The position numbers and the translations under genes were made by a program. Source: Rhodococcus sp. (in: high G+C Gram-positive bacteria) (GTDB lineage Bacteria; Actinomycetota; Actinomycetes; Mycobacteriales; Mycobacteriaceae). Taken from it: DNA of 14,915 nt. Positions 6,044 through 12,770 of this stretch are shown here, piece by piece. Under the pieces are notes generated by a model. It was not told where the DNA came from and made no database searches. It was given only the letters and a program-made list of their open reading frames with translations. Within the stretch, counting starts at the first letter, position 1; each line of letters begins with the position of its first letter. The stretch is taken from assembly GCA_012515885.1 (NCBI GenBank), contig JAAYXN010000343.1:1-14915 (forward strand), read 5' to 3'.

Positions 6044-7657
6044 GTGAACCCGTCCACAGCGCAAGCCACCGCCGTCGTTGATGAACTAATCCGCGGCGGT
6101 GTCCGGGAAGCTGTCCTGTGCCCCGGTTCGCGCAACGCGCCGCTGGCGTTCGCGCTGCAAGCTGCTGATTCAGCTGGTCGGCTGCGGTTGCACATGCGGA
6201 TCGATGAGCGCACCGCAGGTTTTCTTGCCGTCGGACTAGCGGTCGCGGGACGTCGCCCCGTCCCCATCGTGATGACGTCAGGCACCGCAGTCGCCAATCT
6301 GGGGCCCGCTGTTCTTGAAGCCAACTATGCACGGATCCCGCTCGTCGTGATCAGCGCCAATCGGCCGTACGAGCTGCTGGGCACCGGCGCAAACCAAACC
6401 ATCGAACAGTTCGGTCTGTTCGGTACCCAGGTGCGCGCCACAATCAGCCTGGGCCTCGCCGAAGACGACAACGACCAGAACAGCCAGTGGCGTTCGGCAG
6501 TGTGCCGCGTCCTCGCTGCGGCCCGCGGAACCCGCTCAGGCAATGCTGGTCCCGTCCAATTCGATATCCCGCTGCGAGAACCCCTCGTGCCGGAAGTACA
6601 TGCGCAGGGCCCCGCGCCACAGGGACGCCCCGACGGCGCGCCATGGACCACCACCCAGCACGCAACTCTCGATGTACCGATGGACCTGGACATCACGGCA
6701 GACACGCTCGTCGTCTCCGGTCACGGCAGCGCGCTGCGGCCCGAACTCGCTGGCCTGCCCACCGTCGCAGAACCCACCGCGCCCATGCATGGCGTGCCTG
6801 TGCACCCGATGGCGCTGCCGCACCTCTCGCCACGTCAAACAATCATTACCGGACGGCCCACCCTGCACCGGTCAGTCTCGAAAATCCTCGCCGACCCCGC
6901 TGTCGCCGTCTATGCGCTAACCACCGGACCTCGCTGGCCTGACGTGTCCGGCAACGTCGTCGCCACCGGTACCCGCGGGATCGTCACCGGCAGCCCAGAC
7001 CCAGCGTGGGTGGAGCGGTGCCGCGCCGTCTCCGCCAGCGCCGACGCCGCGGTACGAGACCAACTCGCCGTCCACACTCGCCCCACAGGTTTGCACGTGG
7101 CCGCCGCCATCAACGACGCACTCGTTGCCGGTGACCAACTACTCCTAGGCGCCTCCAACCCGGTCCGCGACGCCGCCCTCGTCGGCTATCCGCGTGCCGA
7201 CGTGCGGGTGCTCTCTAATCGCGGCGTCGCCGGGATCGATGGCACCGTCTCCGCTGCCGTCGGCGCAGCCCTCGCCCACGACGGCCGCACCATCGCGCTG
7301 CTCGGTGACCTCACCTTCCTGCACGACGCGTCCGGTCTCCTGATCGGAACCGGCGAACCACGACCGAAAGACCTGACCATCGTCGTCGCCAACGACGACG
7401 GCGGCGGAATCTTTGAGCTTCTCGAACAGGGCGACCCGCAATACTCCGGAGTGTTTGAACGAATCTTCGGCACGCCGCACGGTATGGACCTCGCTGCGCT
7501 GTGCGCTGCCTACCGCATCGAACACCAGCTCGTGGATCCCGCAGGTCTGACCGCGGCGCTCACCGAAACCGCACCCGTCGGCATCCGGGTACTGGAAGTG
7601 ACCACCGACCGTTCCGGGCTGCGTGAACTGCACGCGGCGGTAAGGGCCCAGCTATGA
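6044..7657 (+). CDS. menD: SEPHCHC synthase MenD
   Basis: MenD is a thiamine-diphosphate enzyme that joins isochorismate and 2-oxoglutarate to give SEPHCHC, the first committed step to menaquinone. The 537-residue product has the three-domain ThDP layout. The N-terminal domain has VLCPGSRNAPLAFAL (24-38) and catalytic Glu55 in RIDERTAGF. The ThDP/Mg motif begins GDLTFLHDASGLL and ends NDDGGGIF in the C-terminal domain. Arg97, Arg271 and Arg297 align by my count with the arginines reported to bind the feedback inhibitor DHNA in M. tuberculosis MenD. The GTG 6044 start gives MNPST, matching Rv0555. There is no Shine-Dalgarno, and a weak -10 lies 7 nt upstream. Its TGA overlaps the ATG of a six-codon ORF. 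Confidence 0.97.
   Translation: MNPSTAQATAVVDELIRGGVREAVLCPGSRNAPLAFALQAADSAGRLRLHMRIDERTAGFLAVGLAVAGRRPVPIVMTSGTAVANLGPAVLEANYARIPLVVISANRPYELLGTGANQTIEQFGLFGTQVRATISLGLAEDDNDQNSQWRSAVCRVLAAARGTRSGNAGPVQFDIPLREPLVPEVHAQGPAPQGRPDGAPWTTTQHATLDVPMDLDITADTLVVSGHGSALRPELAGLPTVAEPTAPMHGVPVHPMALPHLSPRQTIITGRPTLHRSVSKILADPAVAVYALTTGPRWPDVSGNVVATGTRGIVTGSPDPAWVERCRAVSASADAAVRDQLAVHTRPTGLHVAAAINDALVAGDQLLLGASNPVRDAALVGYPRADVRVLSNRGVAGIDGTVSAAVGAALAHDGRTIALLGDLTFLHDASGLLIGTGEPRPKDLTIVVANDDGGGIFELLEQGDPQYSGVFERIFGTPHGMDLAALCAAYRIEHQLVDPAGLTAALTETAPVGIRVLEVTTDRSGLRELHAAVRAQL
7642..7646 (+). promoter_or_regulatory. Shine-Dalgarno inside the menD 3' end
   Basis: AAGGG lies 7 nt before the ATG at 7654 that opens the six-codon ORF, but 24 nt before the DUF3592 ATG at 7671. 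Ribosomes would therefore be placed on the short ORF first. Confidence 0.5.
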
Positions 7658-7674
7658 ACGCCGCTGTCTTATGA
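7654..7674 (+). CDS. Six-codon coupling ORF between menD and the DUF3592 gene
   Basis: The sequence encodes MNAAVL followed by TGA. Its ATG overlaps the menD stop in ATGA (7654-7657), and its own TGA overlaps the next gene's ATG in ATGA (7671-7674). It arose from a 17-bp-period duplication of the DUF3592 start region: 13 of the first 15 bases match between 7654-7668 and 7671-7685. The likely role is to carry ribosomes from menD to the next gene by termination-reinitiation. The peptide itself is unlikely to have a function. It could also be a neutral duplication. Confidence 0.45.
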   Translation: MNAAVL

Positions 7675-8123
7675 ACGCTGTTGTCGCACGTCGAACGCGC
7701 TACACCGCACTCGTCCTCGCCACCGGAATCTCGGTGCTCGCCGTTCTGCTGGTGATCGGCGCGTGGCGCAACGATCACACCATCGAATCCAACATGGGTG
7801 TCGCCACCGCCGAAGTGCTCTCCGCAGGCTCGATGCGCTCGGCAGTCAGCTTCGTCACGCCCGACGGCGTCACCCACAACCCAGAGCTGGGCGTGCTCTA
7901 CCCGACGCGGCTGATCGTGGGACAGCGCATCGACGTCGAATATGCGCGGGACGACCCCGATCTGGTGCGTGTCGCTGGACGCAACGCGTCGGTCGCGATC
8001 ATCCCGGCGGGCTCAGTCATTGTCGTCACCTGGGCTATTGCGGCACCTCTTGTGTGGTACCTGGTTCGCCGCGAGCGTAGGGAGCAACATGAGTACCGCG
8101 AGCGTAGGGAAACTGACGACTAA
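7671..8123 (+). CDS. DUF3592 family membrane protein (Rv0556-like)
   Basis: This is a 150-residue protein with two membrane helices, at about residues 12-30 and 108-131. They flank an extracytoplasmic beta-rich domain. The segment LIVGQRIDVEYARDDPDLVRVAG (81-103) is typical of DUF3592. The C-terminal tail is strongly charged and contains a duplicated RERRE unit. The function is unknown; M. tuberculosis has the homologue Rv0556 in the same place between menD and mgtA. The start ATG 7671 overlaps the stop of a six-codon ORF (ATGA), and its own upstream spacing to a Shine-Dalgarno is poor. Translation is therefore probably coupled to menD. Confidence 0.88.
   Translation: MNAVVARRTRYTALVLATGISVLAVLLVIGAWRNDHTIESNMGVATAEVLSAGSMRSAVSFVTPDGVTHNPELGVLYPTRLIVGQRIDVEYARDDPDLVRVAGRNASVAIIPAGSVIVVTWAIAAPLVWYLVRRERREQHEYRERRETDD
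8069..8110 (+). repeat. 15-bp direct repeat in the DUF3592 gene tail
   Basis: CCGCGAGCGTAGGGA occurs at 8069-8083 and again at 8096-8110, a 27-bp period that keeps the frame. It duplicates the charged RERRE unit at the protein's C-terminus. It looks like a recent in-frame tandem duplication of nine codons. Confidence 0.7.
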
Positions 8124-8174
8124 CACCTCAGGTTTGCCTGATTGTCGCCGCATGGTCACATGCATCTTTACTCG

Positions 8175-8193
8175 TGGCAGTGCACCGCTGCCA
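8175..8193 (+). other. Small hairpin between DUF3592 gene and mgtA
   Basis: TGGCAG (8175-8180) pairs with CTGCCA (8188-8193) over a 7-nt loop. No T tract follows. It lies 12 nt before the mgtA GTG and could be a weak terminator or a structured mgtA upstream region. Confidence 0.3.
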
Positions 8194-8204
8194 GCATCGA
8201 AGGT

Positions 8205-9341
8205 GTGAGAGTAGCGATCATCGCGGAATCATTCCTGCCCAACATGAATGGGGTCACCCATTCGGTTCTACGCGTCCTCGACCACCTCGCGCAGAGCGGA
8301 CACGAGGCGATGGTCGTCGCACCGGACACGGTGGACGGACCAGGCGCACCCACCGAACATGACGGTGTCCCGGTGGTTCGGGTCCCCGCAATCATGGTGC
8401 CGAAAGTCAGCTCGCTACCCGTCGGTTTGCCTGGACCGGGCCTGACCGCGCAGCTTCGGGATTTCGACCCCGACGTCATGCACCTGGCCTCCCCGTTCCT
8501 GCTCGGTGCGGGTGGACTCGGCGCCGCACGGCGCCTCGACATCCCCGCTATCGGCGTGTACCAAACGGACGTCGCCGGATTCGCCGCCAGCTACGGGCTG
8601 GGCGTGGCGAGCCGGGCCGCATGGGCATGGACGCGCCGCATCCATCAAGGATGCGCCCGCACCCTCGCGCCGTCGTCGTCGGCGATGGAAGCACTCGAAC
8701 AGCACCGCATACCGCGGGTACATCGGTGGGCACGCGGCGTCGACGCCCAGCGGTTTGCGCCCTCTCGTCGTGACGACGCGCTGCGGCAGCAGTGGGGTGC
8801 GGCGGACCGCATGATTGTCGGGTTTGTGGGTCGCCTCGCTCCCGAAAAGCATGTTGAACGCCTCGCTGCCTTGAACGAGTACAACGACATCCAGCTTGTC
8901 GTCGTCGGAGACGGCCCCGAACGCGCCCGACTCGAACGACTGTTGCCGTCCGCGATCTTCACCGGTGCGCTCGGCGGCACCGAACTCGCGCAGGCGTACG
9001 CCTCGTTCGACATTTTCGTGCACGCCGGCGAACACGAAACCTTCTGCCAAGCCGTCCAGGAAGCTCTCGCCAGCGGCGTTCCCGTCATCGCACCTGATGC
9101 TGGCGGCCCGCGCGATCTCGTCTCACGCTGCCGCAACGGCTACCTTCTGCCCGTTGACCAGTTCACTCAACTGCTCCCCAGCGCGGTGCGTGCCCTGCAC
9201 GACCGCAGCCTGCAAGCACGCTTCGGGGAAGCGGCACGCCGCTCGGTACTGCGCCGCACCTGGCCAGCAGTGTGCGACGAACTACTCGGGCACTATCACG
9301 ACGTGAGTGGGGTCGCGGAGCGTCATCGACGCGTCGCGTGA
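8205..9341 (+). CDS. mgtA: GDP-mannose-dependent alpha-mannosyltransferase MgtA (GT4 family)
   Basis: This is a GT-B fold glycosyltransferase. Its M. tuberculosis homologue Rv0557 (MgtA, once called PimB) transfers mannose from GDP-mannose to glucuronosyl diacylglycerol, a glycolipid anchor of a lipomannan-like molecule, at the inner face of the membrane. The 378-residue product has the N-terminal AESFLPNMNGVTHSV acceptor-domain motif (7-21), the VGFVGRLAPEKHVE donor motif with Arg210 and Lys215, and the GT4 EX7E motif (Glu278/Glu286 in HETFCQAVQEA). APDAGGPRDL follows. I chose GTG 8205 because the protein then starts VRVAIIAESF as in homologues; the 21 extra residues from 8142 are not homologous-looking. 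No clear Shine-Dalgarno precedes it. Its place between men genes is conserved but not a pathway link. Confidence 0.92.
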   Translation: MRVAIIAESFLPNMNGVTHSVLRVLDHLAQSGHEAMVVAPDTVDGPGAPTEHDGVPVVRVPAIMVPKVSSLPVGLPGPGLTAQLRDFDPDVMHLASPFLLGAGGLGAARRLDIPAIGVYQTDVAGFAASYGLGVASRAAWAWTRRIHQGCARTLAPSSSAMEALEQHRIPRVHRWARGVDAQRFAPSRRDDALRQQWGAADRMIVGFVGRLAPEKHVERLAALNEYNDIQLVVVGDGPERARLERLLPSAIFTGALGGTELAQAYASFDIFVHAGEHETFCQAVQEALASGVPVIAPDAGGPRDLVSRCRNGYLLPVDQFTQLLPSAVRALHDRSLQARFGEAARRSVLRRTWPAVCDELLGHYHDVSGVAERHRRVA

Positions 9342-9373
9342 TGTGCGCGCACGTTCGCGTTCGGCACGGTTGG

Positions 9374-9379
9374 TAGCGT
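9374..9379 (+). promoter_or_regulatory. Candidate -10 hexamer, leaderless menG
   Basis: TAGCGT fits TANNNT and ends 7 nt before GTG 9387. No Shine-Dalgarno lies in between. It lies in the 45-bp gap after mgtA. Confidence 0.5.
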
Positions 9380-9386
9380 TTGTTTC

Positions 9387-10112
9387 GTGGCAACGACACA
9401 TGGCGTAAACCATCCGGGCTCGGCGTCCAATTTCCGCGCGACCTTGGAGAAGGACCCGCACGAAGTTGCATCGATGTTCGACGGCGTCGCAAAGCGGTAC
9501 GACGTGACCAACACGGTGCTTTCGTTTGGGCAGGACCGCGGCTGGCGTAAAGCAACCCGGGAAGCTCTGGGTGTGAAGCCGGGGGAGAAGGTCCTCGATC
9601 TTGCCGCCGGAACCGGCGTCTCCACGGTTGAGCTTTCGCGTTCCGGCGCGTGGTGTGTGGCCACCGATTTCTCTCAGGGCATGTTGCGTGCCGGTATTTC
9701 GCGACGTGTACCGATGGTGGCGGGCGACGCCATGCACCTGCCGTACGCGGACGGCGTTTTCGATGCCGCCACGATCTCGCTCGGTTTGCGCAATATCACT
9801 GATTTCCGGGCTGGTCTGCGCGAGATCGCGCGGGTCACGAAGCCGGGTGGACGCCTCGTGGTGTGCGAGTTTTCGACGCCGGTGTTTGCGCCGTTCCGCA
9901 CCCTGTACATGGAGTATTTGATGAAGACGCTGCCGCGGGTTGCCCGCGCGGTGAGCAGCAACCCCGACGCCTACGTGTATCTCGCTGAGTCCATTCGGGC
10001 CTGGCCGACGCAGGAGGAACTCGCGCGCGCTATCGCTGACTGTGGGTGGTCGGGCGTGCAGTGGCAGAACCTCAGCGGGGGCATTGTGGCGCTGCATCGC
10101 GCCACGCGGTGA
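9387..10112 (+). CDS. menG: Demethylmenaquinone methyltransferase MenG (UbiE)
   Basis: MenG is a SAM-dependent methyltransferase that adds the ring methyl to demethylmenaquinone, the last core step of menaquinone synthesis. It has 241 residues. The UbiE signatures present are VASMFDGVAKRYD (27-39), SAM motif I VLDLAAGTGVSTVEL (69-83), acidic loop TDFSQGM with Asp94, GDAMHLPY with Asp114, the SLGLRNITD motif (131-139) and TKPGGRLVVCEFS (151-163). The C-terminal PRVARAVSSNPDAYVYLAESIRAWP block matches mycobacterial MenG closely. GTG 9387 gives about 16 residues more than I recall for Rv0558 and has a -10-like hexamer 7 nt upstream. The end VALHRATR-stop is reiterated downstream as 30-bp repeats. 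Confidence 0.96.
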   Translation: MATTHGVNHPGSASNFRATLEKDPHEVASMFDGVAKRYDVTNTVLSFGQDRGWRKATREALGVKPGEKVLDLAAGTGVSTVELSRSGAWCVATDFSQGMLRAGISRRVPMVAGDAMHLPYADGVFDAATISLGLRNITDFRAGLREIARVTKPGGRLVVCEFSTPVFAPFRTLYMEYLMKTLPRVARAVSSNPDAYVYLAESIRAWPTQEELARAIADCGWSGVQWQNLSGGIVALHRATR

Positions 10113-10181
10113 GCTGTGGCGTTGCATCGCGCCACCAGGTGAGCTGTGGCGCTGCATCGCGCCACCAGGTGAGCTGTGGCG
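10085..10181 (+). repeat. 30-bp tandem repeat, 3 copies plus partial, at the menG stop
   Basis: Copies lie at 10085-10114, 10115-10144 and 10145-10174, with a 7-bp partial copy at 10175-10181. Copy 1 contains the last eight sense codons and stop of menG. Each copy, in the menG frame, encodes VALHRATR-stop; the copies differ at only three sites, all synonymous. Each copy also forms a 7-bp hairpin, GTGGCGC (for example 10086-10092) with GCGCCAC (10099-10105), with a TGCATC loop; copy 2 has one G-U pair. The array fills most of the gap between convergent menG and menJ and may act as a multi-hairpin terminator. Confidence 0.9.
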
Positions 10182-10202
10182 AATAGGCGCTAGGCGAATA
10201 GG
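10178..10202 (-). repeat. 10-bp direct repeat at the menJ 3' end
   Basis: The plus-strand decamer GGCGAATAGG occurs at 10178-10187 and 10193-10202, a 15-bp period. The right copy is inside the last codons of menJ; the left copy lies just past its TAG stop. It abuts the menG repeat array. Confidence 0.75.
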
Positions 10203-11458
10203 GGGCGGCGTTCGATTCGGCTGGATGTCAGTCCGGCTCCGCGCCAGGCGCGGGCCACTACGTCGCGGTCGGCGTCGGTGACGAGGTTGCCCATCACCCG
10301 AACCGCAACGGTCATCAGTGGCCGCGATCGCATCCCAACCGGGCCTGCGGCTGGCAGGAAACGGGGGACGGTCAGCAGGCCAGCGAGACGGCGCGCCACG
10401 GAGAACGCGGGCCCGTAATGCTCACGCAGCAGGGTCGGCCACACGACGGTCAGGTCTGGTTCGTCGAGCAGGTCAGCGAGCAGGCGCCCGCCTTCCAGCC
10501 CGTAGTCGATACCTTCCCCATTGAGTGGATTGACGCAGGCGGCGGCGTCGCCGACGAGCGCCCAGTTGGGGCCCGCAACCCCCGACACCGCGCCACCCAT
10601 CGGTAGTAGCGCTGACGCGCTGGCGCGCAGCGGTCCTGTCCATTCCCATTCGTCGCGGCGCTGCTCGGTGTACAGGTCCAGGAGTGGACGCAGCGCGCCG
10701 CGCGCTGGTCGACGTGACGTCGCGAGGGTGCCGACGCCGATGTTCACTTCGCCGGTTCCGAGCGGAAAAATCCATCCGTAGCCAGCTTGGAGGGCGCCGG
10801 TGTCGTCGCGCAGTTCCAGGTGCGAGGTGATCCACGGATCTTCGCTGTGCGGGGTGGGGATGTATGCCCGGGCTGCCACGCCATACGCGGTGTCGCGATG
10901 CCACTCGCGTCCCAGCTTTTTACCCAACGTTGAACGCACGCCGTCGGCAACGATGAGGGTGCGGCACGAGATCGAGCGGGGCCCTTGCGTCGTCGTGAAA
11001 GTCACCGACTCGATGCGGTCACCGGAGAAAGTGACGTCGACGGCTTTCGCGTTATCCGCCATCCGGGCGCCCGCGTTAAGAGCTGTATGCCGGATTTTGT
11101 CGTCGAAATCACTTCGCGGCACAGCGCTGCCGATGCGCGGAAAATCTCCATCCGGCCATTCCAGATCGTGGGCCTGACCGAATCCGCGCAAACGCAACCC
11201 GCGGTTAGTGGTTCGCTCACGCACCCAGTCGCCGAGCCCGAGCCGATCAAGCTCCCCAATGGCCCGCGGGGTGAGGCCGTCGCCGCACGTTTTATCCCTG
11301 GGAAATGTTGCGGCATCAGCGAGTACGACATCGCGGCCCTGTTTGGCCGCCCACGTGGCAGCGGCTGCGCCAGCGGGGCCAGCACCAACGACAAGAACGT
11401 CGGTGGCGGCGGGAAAATCAGCGACGGGGGGCTGTTCCGAACGGTCCACGCCTGCCAT
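10190..11458 (-). CDS. menJ: Menaquinone isoprenyl reductase MenJ (geranylgeranyl reductase family flavoprotein)
   Basis: This is an FAD-dependent reductase of the geranylgeranyl reductase family. The M. tuberculosis homologue Rv0561c (MenJ) saturates the beta isoprene unit of MK-9 to give MK-9(II-H2). The 422-residue product has the FAD dinucleotide motif VLVVGAGPAGAAAA (21-34), TFPRDKTCGDGLTPRA (51-66), YGWIFPLGTGEVNIGVG mid-protein and the second flavin motif LVGDAAACVNPLNGEGIDYG. Similarity to MenJ runs the full length to the C-terminal NLVTDADRD and RRPLFA. ATG 11458 is taken as start; GTG 11449 is an alternative, and neither has a convincing Shine-Dalgarno. It is convergent with menG and divergent from the polyprenyl synthase, so it has its own promoter in the 121-bp gap. 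Confidence 0.94.
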   Translation of the reverse strand: MAGVDRSEQPPVADFPAATDVLVVGAGPAGAAAATWAAKQGRDVVLADAATFPRDKTCGDGLTPRAIGELDRLGLGDWVRERTTNRGLRLRGFGQAHDLEWPDGDFPRIGSAVPRSDFDDKIRHTALNAGARMADNAKAVDVTFSGDRIESVTFTTTQGPRSISCRTLIVADGVRSTLGKKLGREWHRDTAYGVAARAYIPTPHSEDPWITSHLELRDDTGALQAGYGWIFPLGTGEVNIGVGTLATSRRPARGALRPLLDLYTEQRRDEWEWTGPLRASASALLPMGGAVSGVAGPNWALVGDAAACVNPLNGEGIDYGLEGGRLLADLLDEPDLTVVWPTLLREHYGPAFSVARRLAGLLTVPRFLPAAGPVGMRSRPLMTVAVRVMGNLVTDADRDVVARAWRGAGLTSSRIERRPLFA

Positions 11459-11465
11459 CCTGTCA

Positions 11466-11497
11466 CTGCACTGCGATCAGCTCTGACACCAGTGCAG
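11466..11497. promoter_or_regulatory. Inverted repeat in the menJ/polyprenyl synthase divergent gap
   Basis: CTGCACTG (11466-11473) and CAGTGCAG (11490-11497) form a perfect 8-bp inverted repeat with a 16-nt centre. Centre-to-centre spacing of the arms is 24 nt. It starts 8 nt upstream of the menJ ATG and could be an operator or a 5'-UTR hairpin of menJ. A smaller CGGAT/ATCCG repeat follows at about 11504-11518. No regulator is identified. Confidence 0.35.
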
Positions 11498-11566
11498 GAT
11501 CAACGGATGAATATCCGGCTAGACCGACACGCGTATACCGAATCTGCTGCGGCGGCGCCTAGGCAC

Positions 11567-11572
11567 TAGGTT
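11567..11572 (+). promoter_or_regulatory. Candidate -10 hexamer, leaderless polyprenyl diphosphate synthase
   Basis: TAGGTT fits TANNNT and ends 7 nt before GTG 11580, with no Shine-Dalgarno between. It follows an 8-bp palindrome GCCTAGGC at 11557-11564. Confidence 0.5.
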
Positions 11573-11579
11573 CACTACC

Positions 11580-12662
11580 GTGGGAATCGAGCCGTCACTG
11601 ACGACAAGAATGGGTACTGACATCGTGGGCACCGACGCCACGGCCGAAGCGGCCGCAACAACGAGCACCACTGTCGCCGGAATCGACCTGGGCGACGAGC
11701 GCCTTGCTGCGACGATTCGCGATGGTCTGGACCGTGTTGAGCAGCTGCTCGTCAGCGAATTGTCAGACGGCGAGGATTTCCTCACTGAAGCGGCGTTGCA
11801 CCTGGCTAAGGCGGGTGGCAAACGCTTCCGGCCGCTGTTCACCATCCTGTCCGCACAGTTCGGAGAAAACCCGGACGATACGGCTGTGATTACTGCGGCC
11901 ACCGTCGTCGAACTCGTCCATTTGGCGACGCTGTATCACGACGATGTGATGGATGAAGCTGACATGCGGCGCGGCGCTCCGAGCGCCAATGCGCGGTGGG
12001 GAAACAGCTTCGCGATCCTCGCAGGCGACTACCTGTTTGCGCGTTCGTCGCGGTTGGTGTCGCGGTTGGGCCCGGACGCGGTGAAGATCATCGCCGACAC
12101 GTTCGCGGAACTCGTGACCGGTCAGATGCGCGAAACCATTGGCGCGAAAACGGGCCAGGACCCGGTCGAGCACTATCTCGAAGTGGTGTGGGAAAAGACC
12201 GGTTCACTCATTGCCGCTGCCGGAAAGTTCGGTGGCACCTTCTCCGGTGCAGACCCCGAACACACTGTTCGTCTTGAGAAGCTCGGCGACATCGTCGGCA
12301 CCGCTTTCCAGATCTCTGACGACATCATCGACATCTCGTCGGTGGCCGCGCAGTCCGGCAAGACACCCGGCACGGACCTGCGTGAAGGCGTCCACACCCT
12401 GCCCGTCCTGTATGCGTTGCGCGACGACGAGGGCCCCGACGCTGACCGTCTGCGGGAGTTGCTTGACGGCCCGGTCACCGATGACGCACTGGTCGACGAG
12501 GCTCTGGCTTTGCTAGAGCGCTCGGCCGGTATGGCAGCGGCAAAAGCGACGTTGGCGGACTACGCCCGGCAGGCGCGCGAACAGCTCGCGGGCTTGCCTG
12601 CTGGACCGGCTAACGACGCATTCGCGCGTCTGGTGGATTACACCATCGAACGTGTCGGGTAG
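11580..12662 (+). CDS. grcC1: Long-chain trans-polyprenyl diphosphate synthase (GrcC1-like)
   Basis: This all-helical isoprenyl diphosphate synthase elongates allylic diphosphates with IPP, here most likely to the menaquinone side chain. It has 360 residues. GGKRFRP (79-85) binds IPP. The first aspartate-rich motif is DDVMD (121-125), and the residues just before it are small/His (TLYH), consistent with long products. GQMRE is at 181-185, and the second aspartate-rich motif DDIID is at 247-251, followed by KTPGTDLREG. The product length cannot be read from the sequence. GTG 11580 fits a -10 hexamer 7 nt upstream; ATG 11610 would drop ten poorly conserved residues. The first 35 residues are Thr/Ala-rich and longer than in Rv0562. 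Proximity to menG and menJ supports the menaquinone role. Confidence 0.94.
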   Translation: MGIEPSLTTRMGTDIVGTDATAEAAATTSTTVAGIDLGDERLAATIRDGLDRVEQLLVSELSDGEDFLTEAALHLAKAGGKRFRPLFTILSAQFGENPDDTAVITAATVVELVHLATLYHDDVMDEADMRRGAPSANARWGNSFAILAGDYLFARSSRLVSRLGPDAVKIIADTFAELVTGQMRETIGAKTGQDPVEHYLEVVWEKTGSLIAAAGKFGGTFSGADPEHTVRLEKLGDIVGTAFQISDDIIDISSVAAQSGKTPGTDLREGVHTLPVLYALRDDEGPDADRLRELLDGPVTDDALVDEALALLERSAGMAAAKATLADYARQAREQLAGLPAGPANDAFARLVDYTIERVG

Positions 12663-12675
12663 TCGGCGTCCGGCC

Positions 12676-12703
12676 GGGAACTTTGAAGCCCGCGCGGCGC
12701 GTT
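12676..12703 (+). promoter_or_regulatory. Candidate ECF (SigE/SigH-like) promoter of htpX
   Basis: GGGAAC (12676-12681) and CGTT (12700-12703) resemble the -35 and -10 of mycobacterial SigE/SigH promoters. The gap between them is 18 nt, slightly longer than the usual 15-17. The leader to the htpX ATG would be about 60 nt. A TANNNT hexamer, TAGTTT at 12715-12720, is an alternative -10 for a housekeeping sigma factor. Confidence 0.35.
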
Positions 12704-12770
12704 AACTCTGCGAGTAGTTTCCTTAGCGCCGCGACGGATCGGCTGCGACCAGAGTTGCTGGAGGTAGGGC

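Noticed and set aside
8142..8204. mgtA start at 8142 giving 21 extra residues
   Set aside because: The extra residues are unlike homologues and lack a Shine-Dalgarno; GTG 8205 gives the conserved VRVAIIAESF start.
9282..10157. 291-codon minus-strand open frame opposite menG
   Set aside because: Antisense to MenG; its repeated N-terminus (MQRHSSP...) is only the antisense reading of the 30-bp repeat array.
10085..10181. 30-bp repeats as a CRISPR array
   Set aside because: The copies are directly contiguous with no spacers, and the first copy is menG coding sequence.
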